From Marinobacter salarius (lineage in GTDB: Bacteria; Pseudomonadota; Gammaproteobacteria; Pseudomonadales; Oleiphilaceae), in contig NZ_CP136693.1 in the NCBI RefSeq assembly GCF_032922745.1, positions 930,001 through 994,000 of the forward strand: a stretch of 64,000 nucleotides of DNA, given 5' to 3'. The notes under the pieces are model-generated. The model was not told where the DNA came from and searched no databases. It saw nothing but the letters and a program-made list of their open reading frames with translations. The translations under genes were made by a program, and so were the position numbers. Positions within the stretch are counted from its first letter, which is position 1. Every line of letters starts with the position of its first letter. This document shows positions 51,398-58,505 of the stretch, one piece after another.

Positions 51398-51419
51398 CCG
51401 GCGGCGCAATGGCCGCCGG
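51398..51419 (+). terminator. Hairpin after betA
   Basis: CCGGCGGC-GCAATG-GCCGCCGG is a perfect stem followed by TTGTTAT. It is a strong hairpin but has a poor T run, so it may end the bet operon or only attenuate it. Confidence 0.5.
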
Positions 51420-51571
51420 TTGTTATGCAAACCATCAGGACTTACCTATCGTCGCTGCGGCGCGATAACCGTGTCGTTCTGAGCGCGCGATAGTTAAGTG
51501 TTGACCCGTCAACGCGGGGGTTTGTGTCCGATTCGAATGAACACGTGCTTCAAAGTAGAGGAGGAACACCC

Positions 51572-51619
51572 ATGTTGTCCCATATAATAAGTAACGCCAG
51601 AAACTGGAGGTGTGTATGA
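51572..51619 (+). CDS. 15-residue leader ORF coupled to BCCT gene
   Basis: A short frame encoding MLSHIISNARNWRCV, preceded by AGAGGAGG 7 bases upstream, one of the strongest ribosome sites in the window. Its stop overlaps the transporter start codon as ATGA, so ribosomes finishing it could reinitiate on the transporter. It is too short for a domain assignment; it may be a regulatory leader peptide or simply a translational enhancer. No homolog is known to me. Confidence 0.45.
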   Translation: MLSHIISNARNWRCV

Positions 51620-52833
51620 CACTCTGGTTATCCACAGGCCTGATTTTCACTTTCGCGGCTATCGCGCTGATCCTTTTCAAATGGTGGGACCTGAAAGTCA
51701 TCGGCGTGACGCCGGTACGTACCTTCACGTTTATCGCCATTCTGTTTACCTCGGGCCTGGATGTCGGCCTGATCATGTTTCCGCTGACGGAATTTGCCGG
51801 TTACGGCAACCTGACGGAAAGTCCTGAGTACGGCTTCGCTAACCCACTGGCGATTGAGTTCGGGTTCTGGGCCTTTCTGATCTGGGGGTTCTACTTCCTT
51901 ACCTGCTTCTACTTCTGTGTGATCGAGCCGCGGGTCAAGTTTTTCGACATACCGCTGGTGCGAGTGGTCAACAATGTGGTGATCATCGGCACCTGTGCAT
52001 TTACTGCGTTCCTGTTGCTGGTCAACCTGCCCTGGTATCTGCCGGAAATTGGTGACGGCGAAACCGTCGTGCCGACGTTCTACCTGATCGTCTTCGCGGC
52101 GATTGCGGCGGCGGTTTATTCCAGCAGTAAAATCAAATACGTGCGCATACTCAGCCTGGGTTCCAGTTGGCTGTTTATCGCGCTGATTGCGGTAATGTGG
52201 GGCCGTGCCTTCCTGACGGGCAACGGCAGTGTCGGCGACTTCTTTGGCACGGCAGGGTTGATTGGTGAGTACTTCACCAACCTGCATCACTTCATGTTGC
52301 CGTTGAACGACTACCACGAGTTTTACCTGTTCTGGTGGTTCTCCTGGAGCATCATGATCGGCCAGTTCACTGCGCGCTTTGTCAGTGGCCTGCGCACCTG
52401 GCAGTTGATGATCGCGATGCTGGTGTTTCCGTCCATTGCCATCGGTACCTGGTTCTCGGTGCTCTACCATTACCACGCTGAAGGCCTGAACATCGCCAGC
52501 TATATCAACATAGCCATGATCACGGTGGGTATCCTGATGGTGATCAACTCACTGGACTCACTGATCCGGCTCTACACAGACAATCTCAACCTGACCGCAA
52601 GCCGGCTGGGACAGTGGAAGTATTATTTCGGCAACCTGATTGTGATGTGTGGTTTGACGCTGCTGTTCCAGCTCGACTTCCTGCGCATTCAGTGGGTGGG
52701 CGCTCTGGTGATTGCGCTGTACTTCGGCTGCTTCGTGTACATTGTCACGAAACGTCGCGCTGAGGTGATGGGCATTGAAGGTTCGCCCAAAGAGAATACA
52801 CTCGACTTCAGGAAGATTGAGTTAGCGAGCTAG
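51616..52833 (+). CDS. Compact BCCT-like betaine/choline transporter
   Basis: Integral membrane protein of 405 residues with about ten hydrophobic segments. The segment FYLFWWFSWSIMIGQFTARF followed by SGLRTW resembles the BCCT signature around helix 8 (trimethylammonium box region), so I class it as a BCCT-like carrier. It is much shorter than BetT or OpuD (500-700 residues), lacking the first helices and the long C-terminal tail, yet it starts cleanly with GGAGG 5 bases before ATG 51616. Location after betIBA suggests choline or betaine uptake. Confidence 0.75.
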   Translation: MTLWLSTGLIFTFAAIALILFKWWDLKVIGVTPVRTFTFIAILFTSGLDVGLIMFPLTEFAGYGNLTESPEYGFANPLAIEFGFWAFLIWGFYFLTCFYFCVIEPRVKFFDIPLVRVVNNVVIIGTCAFTAFLLLVNLPWYLPEIGDGETVVPTFYLIVFAAIAAAVYSSSKIKYVRILSLGSSWLFIALIAVMWGRAFLTGNGSVGDFFGTAGLIGEYFTNLHHFMLPLNDYHEFYLFWWFSWSIMIGQFTARFVSGLRTWQLMIAMLVFPSIAIGTWFSVLYHYHAEGLNIASYINIAMITVGILMVINSLDSLIRLYTDNLNLTASRLGQWKYYFGNLIVMCGLTLLFQLDFLRIQWVGALVIALYFGCFVYIVTKRRAEVMGIEGSPKENTLDFRKIELAS

Positions 52834-52873
52834 ATAGCATCACACACCATCAGGGGAAACCCGGGAGGGCTTT

Positions 52874-53083
52874 ATGTTTCTCGCCGAGAAATCGACCGGA
52901 CACATGATTGAGGTGTTGGACACCAAAATGCTGATCGACCCCAACGAATCGACCGTTAAGGGCAGTCTGCATTTTGGCGAAGAAGCCCAGGACCCGGAGT
53001 TTTTCGACAAGGCCGGCCTGAATTTCCCCTCCGGGGAATCCCTGCCGCAGTGCTGGACGGACCCGGATTACCGCAGGCGGTGA
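52874..53083 (+). CDS. Small protein of unknown function
   Basis: Acidic soluble protein of 69 residues (MFLAEKSTGHMIEVLDTKML...) without signal peptide or membrane segment. GGGAGG sits 5 bases before the ATG, a strong start, and it follows the BCCT-like gene by 40 bp in the same direction, so it is likely co-expressed. It contains LIDPNESTVKGSLHFGEEAQDPEFF, which looks conserved in style, and ends CWTDPDYRRR. I do not recognise a family; a link to the transporter is inference from position. Confidence 0.7.
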   Translation: MFLAEKSTGHMIEVLDTKMLIDPNESTVKGSLHFGEEAQDPEFFDKAGLNFPSGESLPQCWTDPDYRRR

Positions 53084-53128
53084 TCCGGGTTAACCGCAGC
53101 CATCAAATGCCAGGTCGGGCTGCCCGCG

Positions 53129-53683
53129 ATGTTTGAGGGAATGAGCCTGACAGAGATGGCGGGCCAGGCGGTCAGCCTGATTGCACTGGGCTTCTGCATT
53201 GTCGGCTTTGCCAGCAAGCGGGATGACCGTTTGATGGTGCTGCTGATCTCCGCGAATGTGGCCTTTGCCCTTCAGTTTGCCCTGTTCGGCAGTTGGACGG
53301 CGGCGGTGCTGAGTTTGCTGGTGATCGGCCGCATCGTGCTGGCCCGGCGATATCTGGGCAACTGGAAAGTCATGCTGGCGGTGCTCGCGGTAAACCTGCT
53401 GGCAGCGGCTCTGACCTGGCGGACTCCCGTCGATTTCTTCGCCATTGGCGCGGCCATGTTCGGTACCGTCGGTATGTTCATGCTGCGCGGCATTCCCATG
53501 CGGCTGACGCTGGCCGCTGCTGCGATCTGCTGGATGTTGAACAACCTGCTGATTGGCTCTGTCGGTGGCACGCTGGCAGAGGGTATGGTGGTGGTGACCA
53601 ATTTCATCACCATCTTCCGCCTGGCGAGAATGAAGCGCCGTTATCCGGAGGCCTTCGCCAAACTGAACGAGCCGGACTCATAG
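53129..53683 (+). CDS. YgjV-family inner-membrane protein
   Basis: Membrane protein of 184 residues with about six hydrophobic helices (VSLIALGFCIVGFASKRDDRLMVLLISANVAFALQFALFG at the start). The pattern fits the YgjV/Imp family of uncharacterised bacterial inner-membrane proteins. It ends in a charged tail (RMKRRYPEAFAKLNEPDS). Its last bases overlap the convergent amidohydrolase gene by 6 bp. No function is known. Confidence 0.8.
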   Translation: MFEGMSLTEMAGQAVSLIALGFCIVGFASKRDDRLMVLLISANVAFALQFALFGSWTAAVLSLLVIGRIVLARRYLGNWKVMLAVLAVNLLAAALTWRTPVDFFAIGAAMFGTVGMFMLRGIPMRLTLAAAAICWMLNNLLIGSVGGTLAEGMVVVTNFITIFRLARMKRRYPEAFAKLNEPDS

Positions 53684-54712
53684 CCGGCCGCGTTCAAAAC
53701 CCTTCAGTACGTTCACCACATTCACGCCAATGGCATCCACATCGTAGCCTCCTTCCATGGTGAACAGGGTGGGCAGGTTCAGTTTCGCCAGCCGCTCCCC
53801 CATCGACAGGTAGTCTGCGGACGTCAGCTTGAAGAAGGAAATCGGATCGTCCTCGAAGGTGTCTACTCCCAGGGCGATCACCAGTGCTTCGGGCTGGTAT
53901 TCCGTAATGCGCTGACACGCGGTTTCCAGCCCTTCGCGCCAGACCTTGAAGGGCGTGCCGGGTGGATACACCAAGTTCTGGTTATAGCCGTTGCCGTCGC
54001 CTTCGCCGGTTTCATCCTCAAACCCGAGAAAATGAGGGAACACCAGGTCTGGGTCGCCGTGCAGGCTGATGGTCAGGACGTCGCTGCGCTGGTAGAAAAT
54101 GGCCTGGGTACCGTTGCCATGATGGAAGTCGACATCCAATATCGCCACGCGTTTGGCGCCCTGGTCTCGAAATGCCTGGGCGGAAATAGCCGCGTTATTG
54201 AAAAAGCAGTAGCCTCCGAACAGGTCGGCATGGGCGTGATGCCCGGGTGGGCGGCATAGTGCAAACGCGGCAGGGTCTCCGTTGGCCACCAGTGACTGTG
54301 CGGTCAGCGCTACGTTTGCTGAGGCGCAGGCAGCATCCCAGGTACCCTCGGTGATCGAGGTCTCGGCGGCAAAGCTGTAGTAGCCCAGGCGGCCGTCGAT
54401 GTCTTTGGGTACCCTTTCCCGCATACCCCGGCCCGGCCAGACGGCGGGAATGGCCTCGCCGGGTTTGTTCTCGGCTTCCCAATCCTCCCAGCAGATTTGA
54501 AGGAAGTTCACGTAATCCGGGGTGTGCACGCGCAGAATCGGTTCCAGGCCGAAGTCTTCTGGCGGAAGGACGTCTCCCAGTTGTTCCTGTTTGACCCGGC
54601 TCAGTATGGTTTCCGCCCGGGAGGGCTTCTCGTGGGGCGCGATAAGCATGCCACCGTCCAGCTCAGTTGTGGCGGTACGGCGGTTGTGCAGTGGGGAAAA
54701 AACGGTCTTCAT
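53678..54712 (-). CDS. Acetylpolyamine amidohydrolase (HDAC family)
   Basis: HDAC-superfamily zinc enzyme of 344 residues, the normal length of bacterial acetylpolyamine amidohydrolases, which release acetate from acetylputrescine, acetylcadaverine and related amines. Segments: the N terminus MKTVFSPLHNRR, RPPGHHAHADLFGGYCFFNN, LDVDFHHGNGTQAIFYQR, the family-specific ALGVDTFEDDP (zinc ligand Asp) and MEGGYDVD. It differs from the HDAC-like gene at 39983. It is divergent from the LOG gene. Confidence 0.93.
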   Translation of the reverse strand: MKTVFSPLHNRRTATTELDGGMLIAPHEKPSRAETILSRVKQEQLGDVLPPEDFGLEPILRVHTPDYVNFLQICWEDWEAENKPGEAIPAVWPGRGMRERVPKDIDGRLGYYSFAAETSITEGTWDAACASANVALTAQSLVANGDPAAFALCRPPGHHAHADLFGGYCFFNNAAISAQAFRDQGAKRVAILDVDFHHGNGTQAIFYQRSDVLTISLHGDPDLVFPHFLGFEDETGEGDGNGYNQNLVYPPGTPFKVWREGLETACQRITEYQPEALVIALGVDTFEDDPISFFKLTSADYLSMGERLAKLNLPTLFTMEGGYDVDAIGVNVVNVLKGFERGRL

Positions 54713-54824
54713 GGAAAACGATTCAGTGTTGGTTGCAAAGTGTCGTTCGCTGGCGGTCCCTGGCCGATATCTGACAGTATATTACCCATCTAACCAAACA
54801 ACGAACCTGTTACAGGATGCCGTC

Positions 54825-55385
54825 ATGAAAATCGCTGTCTTCTGTGGCTCCAGCCGGGGCAATGATGTAGGTTTTGCTGAAGCCGCCGAAGTGTTCGGAC
54901 AGTACATGGCCAGCCAGGGTATGGATCTTGTGTTCGGCGGTGGCAAGGTGGGACTGATGGGGGTGGTGGCCGATGCGGTGCTTGCTGGCGGCGGTCAGGT
55001 GTACGGGGTGATCCCCGAGTCTTTACGTGATCGTGAGCTCGCCCACCAGGGGCTGACCCGGCTGGATGTGGTTGGCTCGATGCATGAGCGCAAAGCGCTG
55101 ATGGCAGACATGGCCGATGCGTTCGTGGCTTTGCCCGGTGGGCCAGGCACCATGGATGAAATCTTCGAGGCCTGGACCTGGGGCCAGCTTGGGTACCACA
55201 GCAAGCCGTGTGCCTTCTACAACGTCGATGGCTACTACGATGATTTGCTGGCTTTCATCCGCAAGATGTCGGGCGCCGGCTTCCTGAAACCGGAGTACGC
55301 CGAGATGGTCATCGTGGCGGACCAGCCAGTGGATCTGGTAACGGCGCTGAAAAACTATCAGCCGCCGTCCCGCAAATGGTCGTGA
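54825..55385 (+). CDS. LOG-family nucleotide hydrolase (TIGR00730 type)
   Basis: Rossmann-like protein of 186 residues, of the lysine-decarboxylase-like LOG family. The signature PGGPGTMDEIFEAWTW and the phosphate-binding FGGGKVGLMGVVAD are present. Members cleave nucleoside 5'-monophosphates (in plants, cytokinin ribotides) to base and ribose phosphate; they are not lysine decarboxylases despite old annotation. The start at ATG 54825 (MKIAVFCGSSRG) is the conserved N terminus; a longer opening in the divergent promoter is rejected. Its end overlaps the convergent kinase gene by 28 bp. Confidence 0.92.
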   Translation: MKIAVFCGSSRGNDVGFAEAAEVFGQYMASQGMDLVFGGGKVGLMGVVADAVLAGGGQVYGVIPESLRDRELAHQGLTRLDVVGSMHERKALMADMADAFVALPGGPGTMDEIFEAWTWGQLGYHSKPCAFYNVDGYYDDLLAFIRKMSGAGFLKPEYAEMVIVADQPVDLVTALKNYQPPSRKWS

Positions 55386-56248
55386 AGCTGCTGTAGGCTC
55401 AGGTTTTCCGCCGCCAATGAGCGCGAAGATACGCAGAGTGCACCGCAGGCGGCCCCGAGTCGAAGGCAGGTTTGCAGGTTTTCACCGCGCAGGTAGCCGC
55501 ACAGAAAGCCACTGAAGAATGCATCACCTGCTCCATTGGTATCCTGCACCTGGCGAACCTGAAAAGCCGGTTGTTCAACCCATTGCCCGTCTCGGCTCAA
55601 CAGCGTGGCGCCGTCACTGCCGTGAGTGCATACTACCAATTCCTTACCATCGCCGATCATCCTTTCCATAAACCCGCGATAGTCCGGCAGGTTGTCACTG
55701 GACAGGAAAATCACGCTGGCGGACTCAATAAACGGCTGATGGTGGGGGTTACGGCCGTCGTAGTCGTGAAGGTCCGTCCAGATGGGCTTGTTGGCGTTTT
55801 TTGCCAGTGTCATCGCCGGCTTGGTGTAGCCCAGTATATTGATCACCACCAACGTACAGTCGGAGATTGCGGCGGCCACCGGTACCCAGTCAACGACAGC
55901 TGGATCAGCCGGTGGCTGTACAAACAGGGAAATCCGGCCACCGTGAGGGTCCATCAGGTTCACGTGCTGCTCTGTCGGCGTGTCGGTGATTTCTGCAAGC
56001 AGCTCGATGCCGGGTTTTGCCAGTGCGTGGCGCACCCGATCGGCTTCAGTATCCTTTCCCAGCAGGGTATGGAGGACAACCGGATGCCCCAAAGCTGCCA
56101 GATTCAGCGTTTTGCCGGCACCGGTGCTGCCGACGGCTTTGTAACTGTGCCTGGGCCACAGTGTTTGCGGTGTTGGCGTTGGCAGGGCATCCAACTGGAC
56201 GATGGTATCCAGTGATGCACCACCGATAATCACGATGGAGTTTTTCAT
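55358..56248 (-). CDS. PfkB-family (ribokinase-like) sugar/nucleoside kinase
   Basis: Kinase of 296 residues. The ATP/anion-hole signature DTNGAGDAFFSGFLCGYL and the N-terminal GGASLDTIVQLDALPTPTP with GSTGAGKTLNLAALG mark the PfkB/ribokinase superfamily. The substrate is not predictable; the neighbouring LOG enzyme releases ribose 5-phosphate, so a role in nucleoside or pentose salvage is imaginable but unproven. The two genes converge and overlap by 28 bp. Confidence 0.88.
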   Translation of the reverse strand: MKNSIVIIGGASLDTIVQLDALPTPTPQTLWPRHSYKAVGSTGAGKTLNLAALGHPVVLHTLLGKDTEADRVRHALAKPGIELLAEITDTPTEQHVNLMDPHGGRISLFVQPPADPAVVDWVPVAAAISDCTLVVINILGYTKPAMTLAKNANKPIWTDLHDYDGRNPHHQPFIESASVIFLSSDNLPDYRGFMERMIGDGKELVVCTHGSDGATLLSRDGQWVEQPAFQVRQVQDTNGAGDAFFSGFLCGYLRGENLQTCLRLGAACGALCVSSRSLAAENLSLQQLHDHLRDGG

Positions 56249-56510
56249 GGAGCTGGTCTCTGCAGGAAGATCCGTTCAGCTTACCGGGTGTAAAACTGGT
56301 CAGGCTCCTCCCCACGACTACGCCCCTGAACGATCAGCCAGCAGCGTGGTGCGATCTTTGGCCTCCCTTGCCGCCGCGATAAGCCTGACCGACTCATTGA
56401 GCTGATCAATAACTTGCATCGCTTCGTCATGGGTAAGCACCACTGAATTTGTGTGGCCGCAGCACCATTGCGATGCACCGCTATCCAAGATTTCCCTATG
56501 AGGCGATGAG
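56249..56510. other. Spacer before the cassette-like region
   Basis: No convincing gene. A minus-strand open frame in 56326-56490 encodes VVLTHDEAMQVIDQLNESV and further helical sequence, but has no ribosome site and could be a decayed small gene. No attC-like site was found here, so the left edge of the putative cassette cluster is undefined. Confidence 0.4.
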
Positions 56511-56933
56511 ATGAAACGAGTATTGGTATCGAACGGCAATCCGATGGAATCGATTGTTGGATTTTGTCGCGCTGTGAGAGTCGGCCCTTATATTTCTGTC
56601 GGCGGAACGGCACCTGTCGATTCGGAAGGAAAAACTGTCAGCATCGGAGACCCTGCCGCACAGGCTAGACGGTGCCTCGAAATCATCAAAGAAGCATTAG
56701 AAAACGCGGGATCTAGAATGGAGGATGTTGTCCGAACGCGAGTAATGCTTACCAATATTGAAGACTGGGAAAAGGTAATTGATGTACGCGCAGAGTATTT
56801 CAAAGACATCAAGCCAGTAGACACCATCGTGCAGGTGTCACGATTTGTGAATCCTGAGTGGTTGGTTGAATTTGAAGCAGATGCAGTTGTGTCGGACGGA
56901 ACAGAGCCTGAAACAGTCGGGCCAAAGAAATGA
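56511..56933 (+). CDS. RidA/YjgF-family protein lacking the catalytic arginine
   Basis: Protein of 140 residues with the Rid fold (GPYISVGGTAPVDSEGKTV, QARRCLEIIKEALENAGSRMEDVVRTRVMLTNIEDW, LVEFEADAVV). Canonical RidA uses Arg105 to deaminate reactive enamines; aligning by eye, that position is Asp here (KPVDTIVQVSRF), so imine deaminase activity is doubtful. Similar Arg-less Rid subgroups have unknown roles. The gene looks more AT-rich than its flanks and is followed after 13 bases by an attC-like site, suggesting a captured cassette. Confidence 0.88.
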   Translation: MKRVLVSNGNPMESIVGFCRAVRVGPYISVGGTAPVDSEGKTVSIGDPAAQARRCLEIIKEALENAGSRMEDVVRTRVMLTNIEDWEKVIDVRAEYFKDIKPVDTIVQVSRFVNPEWLVEFEADAVVSDGTEPETVGPKK

Positions 56934-56946
56934 CCGGAGCAGATCG

Positions 56947-57016
56947 GTATAACAAACGCATGCAGTTGAATGCAGCAAAGCTGCGCTGATCATGCCCCTA
57001 AACAAATGCGTTAAAT
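56947..57016 (+). repeat. attC-like integron recombination site 1
   Basis: Starts GTATAAC (R''-like, one deviation from RYYYAAC) and ends GTTAAAT, a perfect GTTRRRY core at 57010-57016. Inner complementary pieces GCATG/CATGC and GCAGC-AAA-GCTGC give the hairpin expected of attC. Cleavage would fall between G57010 and T57011. Confidence 0.6.
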
Positions 57017-57270
57017 CAGTAGTGGTACCGGAGCTGGGCAATGAGCAAGGCGTCATCCGTGACCTTGTAAACGATGCGGTGTTCTTCGTTAATTCGTCGG
57101 GACCAGTAACCAGCGAGGCTGTGTTTGAGGGGTTCCGGTTTGCCCACTCCCTCGAATGGTTCTCGTTTGGTCTCCTTGATAAGCTTGTTGATTCGGTTCA
57201 GGATTTTTTTGTCGGTTTTCTGCCAGTACAGATAGTCTTCCCAAGCGTTCTCGGAGAAGATGAGTTTCAT
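57016..57270 (-). CDS. yoeB: YoeB-family toxin (mRNA interferase)
   Basis: Toxin of 84 residues of the Txe/YoeB family, a ribosome-dependent endoribonuclease that halts translation. Family features: MKLIFSENAWEDYLYWQKTDKKILNRINKLI, EPFEGVGKPEPLKHSLAGYWSRRINEEHRIVYKV and the C-terminal RYHY, including the catalytic Glu, Arg and terminal His-Tyr. The start overlaps the antitoxin stop by four bases (ATGA). Its stop lies within a few bases of the attC-like core, the typical compact layout of cassettes. Confidence 0.96.
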   Translation of the reverse strand: MKLIFSENAWEDYLYWQKTDKKILNRINKLIKETKREPFEGVGKPEPLKHSLAGYWSRRINEEHRIVYKVTDDALLIAQLRYHY

Positions 57271-57518
57271 TCAAGAAGTTCCTTTTCCTGACCACCGCCT
57301 TGCTCCAGCTCGGCAACAGATTCCAGCAAACGTCGAGTGTTTTTGGGTGCGCGCAGAAGGTACGCGGTCTCTTGCAACGCTTCATAGTCCTCAAGAGATA
57401 TCATCACCACGGATTGTGACTTGCTCCGGGTGATAACCACCGGAGAATGGTCTTCACAGACCTGCTCCATGGTTTTTGCTAGATTGGTTCTAGCGGCTGT
57501 GTAGCTGATGGCATCCAT
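57267..57518 (-). CDS. yefM: YefM-family antitoxin
   Basis: Antitoxin of 83 residues neutralising YoeB and repressing the operon. Phd/YefM signature: MDAISYTAARTNLAKTMEQVCEDHSPVVITRSKSQSVVMISLEDYEALQET. The acidic C-terminal tail (ESVAELEQGGGQEKELLE) binds the toxin. ATG 57518 is the conserved start; an upstream ATG at 57566 lies within the operator and is rejected. Encoded ahead of yoeB with a four-base overlap. Carries its own promoter region, as toxin-antitoxin cassettes do. Confidence 0.95.
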   Translation of the reverse strand: MDAISYTAARTNLAKTMEQVCEDHSPVVITRSKSQSVVMISLEDYEALQETAYLLRAPKNTRRLLESVAELEQGGGQEKELLE

Positions 57519-57529
57519 AAGGCTGATCC

Positions 57530-57566
57530 TGTACAGAATATTGTTCATGTTCAGGATACCGTACAA
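57530..57566 (-). promoter_or_regulatory. Candidate YefM-YoeB autoregulatory operator
   Basis: TGTACA palindrome at 57530-57535 and a TTGTAC half-site (minus strand) at 57561-57566. YefM operators are built from TGTACA cores. The first lies 11 bases upstream of the antitoxin start. Confidence 0.5.
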
Positions 57567-57572
57567 CTAAGG

Positions 57573-57650
57573 ATTTAACAATCGGCTGCACAGCGACCGG
57601 TTTTCCGCCGTTTCGCGACTCCAAACCGGCGCGTGAGCCGGACGCTATAA
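57573..57650 (+). repeat. attC-like integron recombination site 2
   Basis: Begins with a perfect RYYYAAC (ATTTAAC, 57573-57579). Two long complementary arms follow: CGGCTGCACAGCGACCGGTTT pairs, with small bulges, with AAACCGGCGCGTGAGCCG. It ends GCTATAA at 57644-57650, where an intact core would read GTTRRRY; the T-to-C change may inactivate it. The fold and length (78 bases) are typical of attC. Confidence 0.65.
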
Positions 57651-57718
57651 GTGTCAGTCATTGTCTCCATTTACGGTAGGCTCCTTTCCCTACTTTTCAC
57701 TGCATGAAGGAAACACGA

Positions 57719-58336
57719 ATGCTTATAGACCTCGAGTCGATCGAAGCAAAGCACATCCACCCGATCCTGACCCAGACCGTAATCCCGCGGCCGGTGGCGT
57801 GGGTGTTGTCGCAGAACCCTGGAGATGACTACAACCTGGCGCCCTATTCGTTCTTTACCGTGGTTACCGGTAAACCGCCGATCCTGATGGTATCTGTGGG
57901 CAAGAAACCCAGCGACAGCAGCTTCAAAGACACTCGAGTGAATATTGAGGCTCGTAAGCAGTTTGTGGTGCATATTGGGAGCCGCAGCCAGGCCCAGGCC
58001 ATGACGGAGTCGTCCCGCCATCTGGACCACGGCCAGTCCGAACTGGACCGGCTGGATATGAAGCTAGTGCAGGAAGAAGGCTGGCCCATACCCCGGGTTG
58101 AGGGGTGCCTGGTGGCGTTATACTGCGAGTTGCGAGAGGTCATTGAAATGGGTGACACGCCGCAGTCGCTGGTGTTTGGCAATATCAAGAAGGTGTTTGT
58201 GGACGATCAGGTTGCCAGCATTAACGATCAGGGGCGTTACGTTATTGATGCCAAAGGCATCGACCCTATTTCGCGGCTGGGTGGCAGCGAGTACGGCACC
58301 CTGGGCGACATTCTCAACGTGCCGCGCCCGGACTGA
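57719..58336 (+). CDS. Flavin reductase family protein
   Basis: FMN-binding split-barrel protein of 205 residues (flavin reductase-like). Features: IPRPVAWVLSQNPGDDYNLAPYSFFTVVTGKPPILMVSVG and a C-terminal GRYVIDAKGIDPISRLGGSEYGTL. Members reduce flavins for partner monooxygenases or act on unknown substrates. ATG 57719 has AAGGA 8 bases upstream and is preferred over ATG 57704. The next gene is an FAD monooxygenase, but Baeyer-Villiger enzymes usually reduce their own flavin, so the functional link is uncertain. Confidence 0.88.
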   Translation: MLIDLESIEAKHIHPILTQTVIPRPVAWVLSQNPGDDYNLAPYSFFTVVTGKPPILMVSVGKKPSDSSFKDTRVNIEARKQFVVHIGSRSQAQAMTESSRHLDHGQSELDRLDMKLVQEEGWPIPRVEGCLVALYCELREVIEMGDTPQSLVFGNIKKVFVDDQVASINDQGRYVIDAKGIDPISRLGGSEYGTLGDILNVPRPD

Positions 58337-58505
58337 GGCAGACTGCAGCAGGCTCAAACGAGCTGACAGAACTGACCGAAACGGCGCCGAATTCATCGCA
58401 TGGGGCCAATTTCGGCGTTTTCCCTCCTGGGCTATTCTCATCCTGTTGGCGTGTGATCCGCGCTGAAATGTTGAGAAAACAACGGCAGATGCCGCCAGGG
58501 TGGTT

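Noticed and set aside
51616..52833. Transporter gene as a frameshifted or truncated full-length BCCT
   Set aside because: No upstream sequence encodes missing helices in any frame, and the start has a good ribosome site; a compact form is more likely.
56326..56539. Small minus-strand gene before the RidA-like gene
   Set aside because: The frame lacks a ribosome site and overlaps the RidA start; too weak to annotate.
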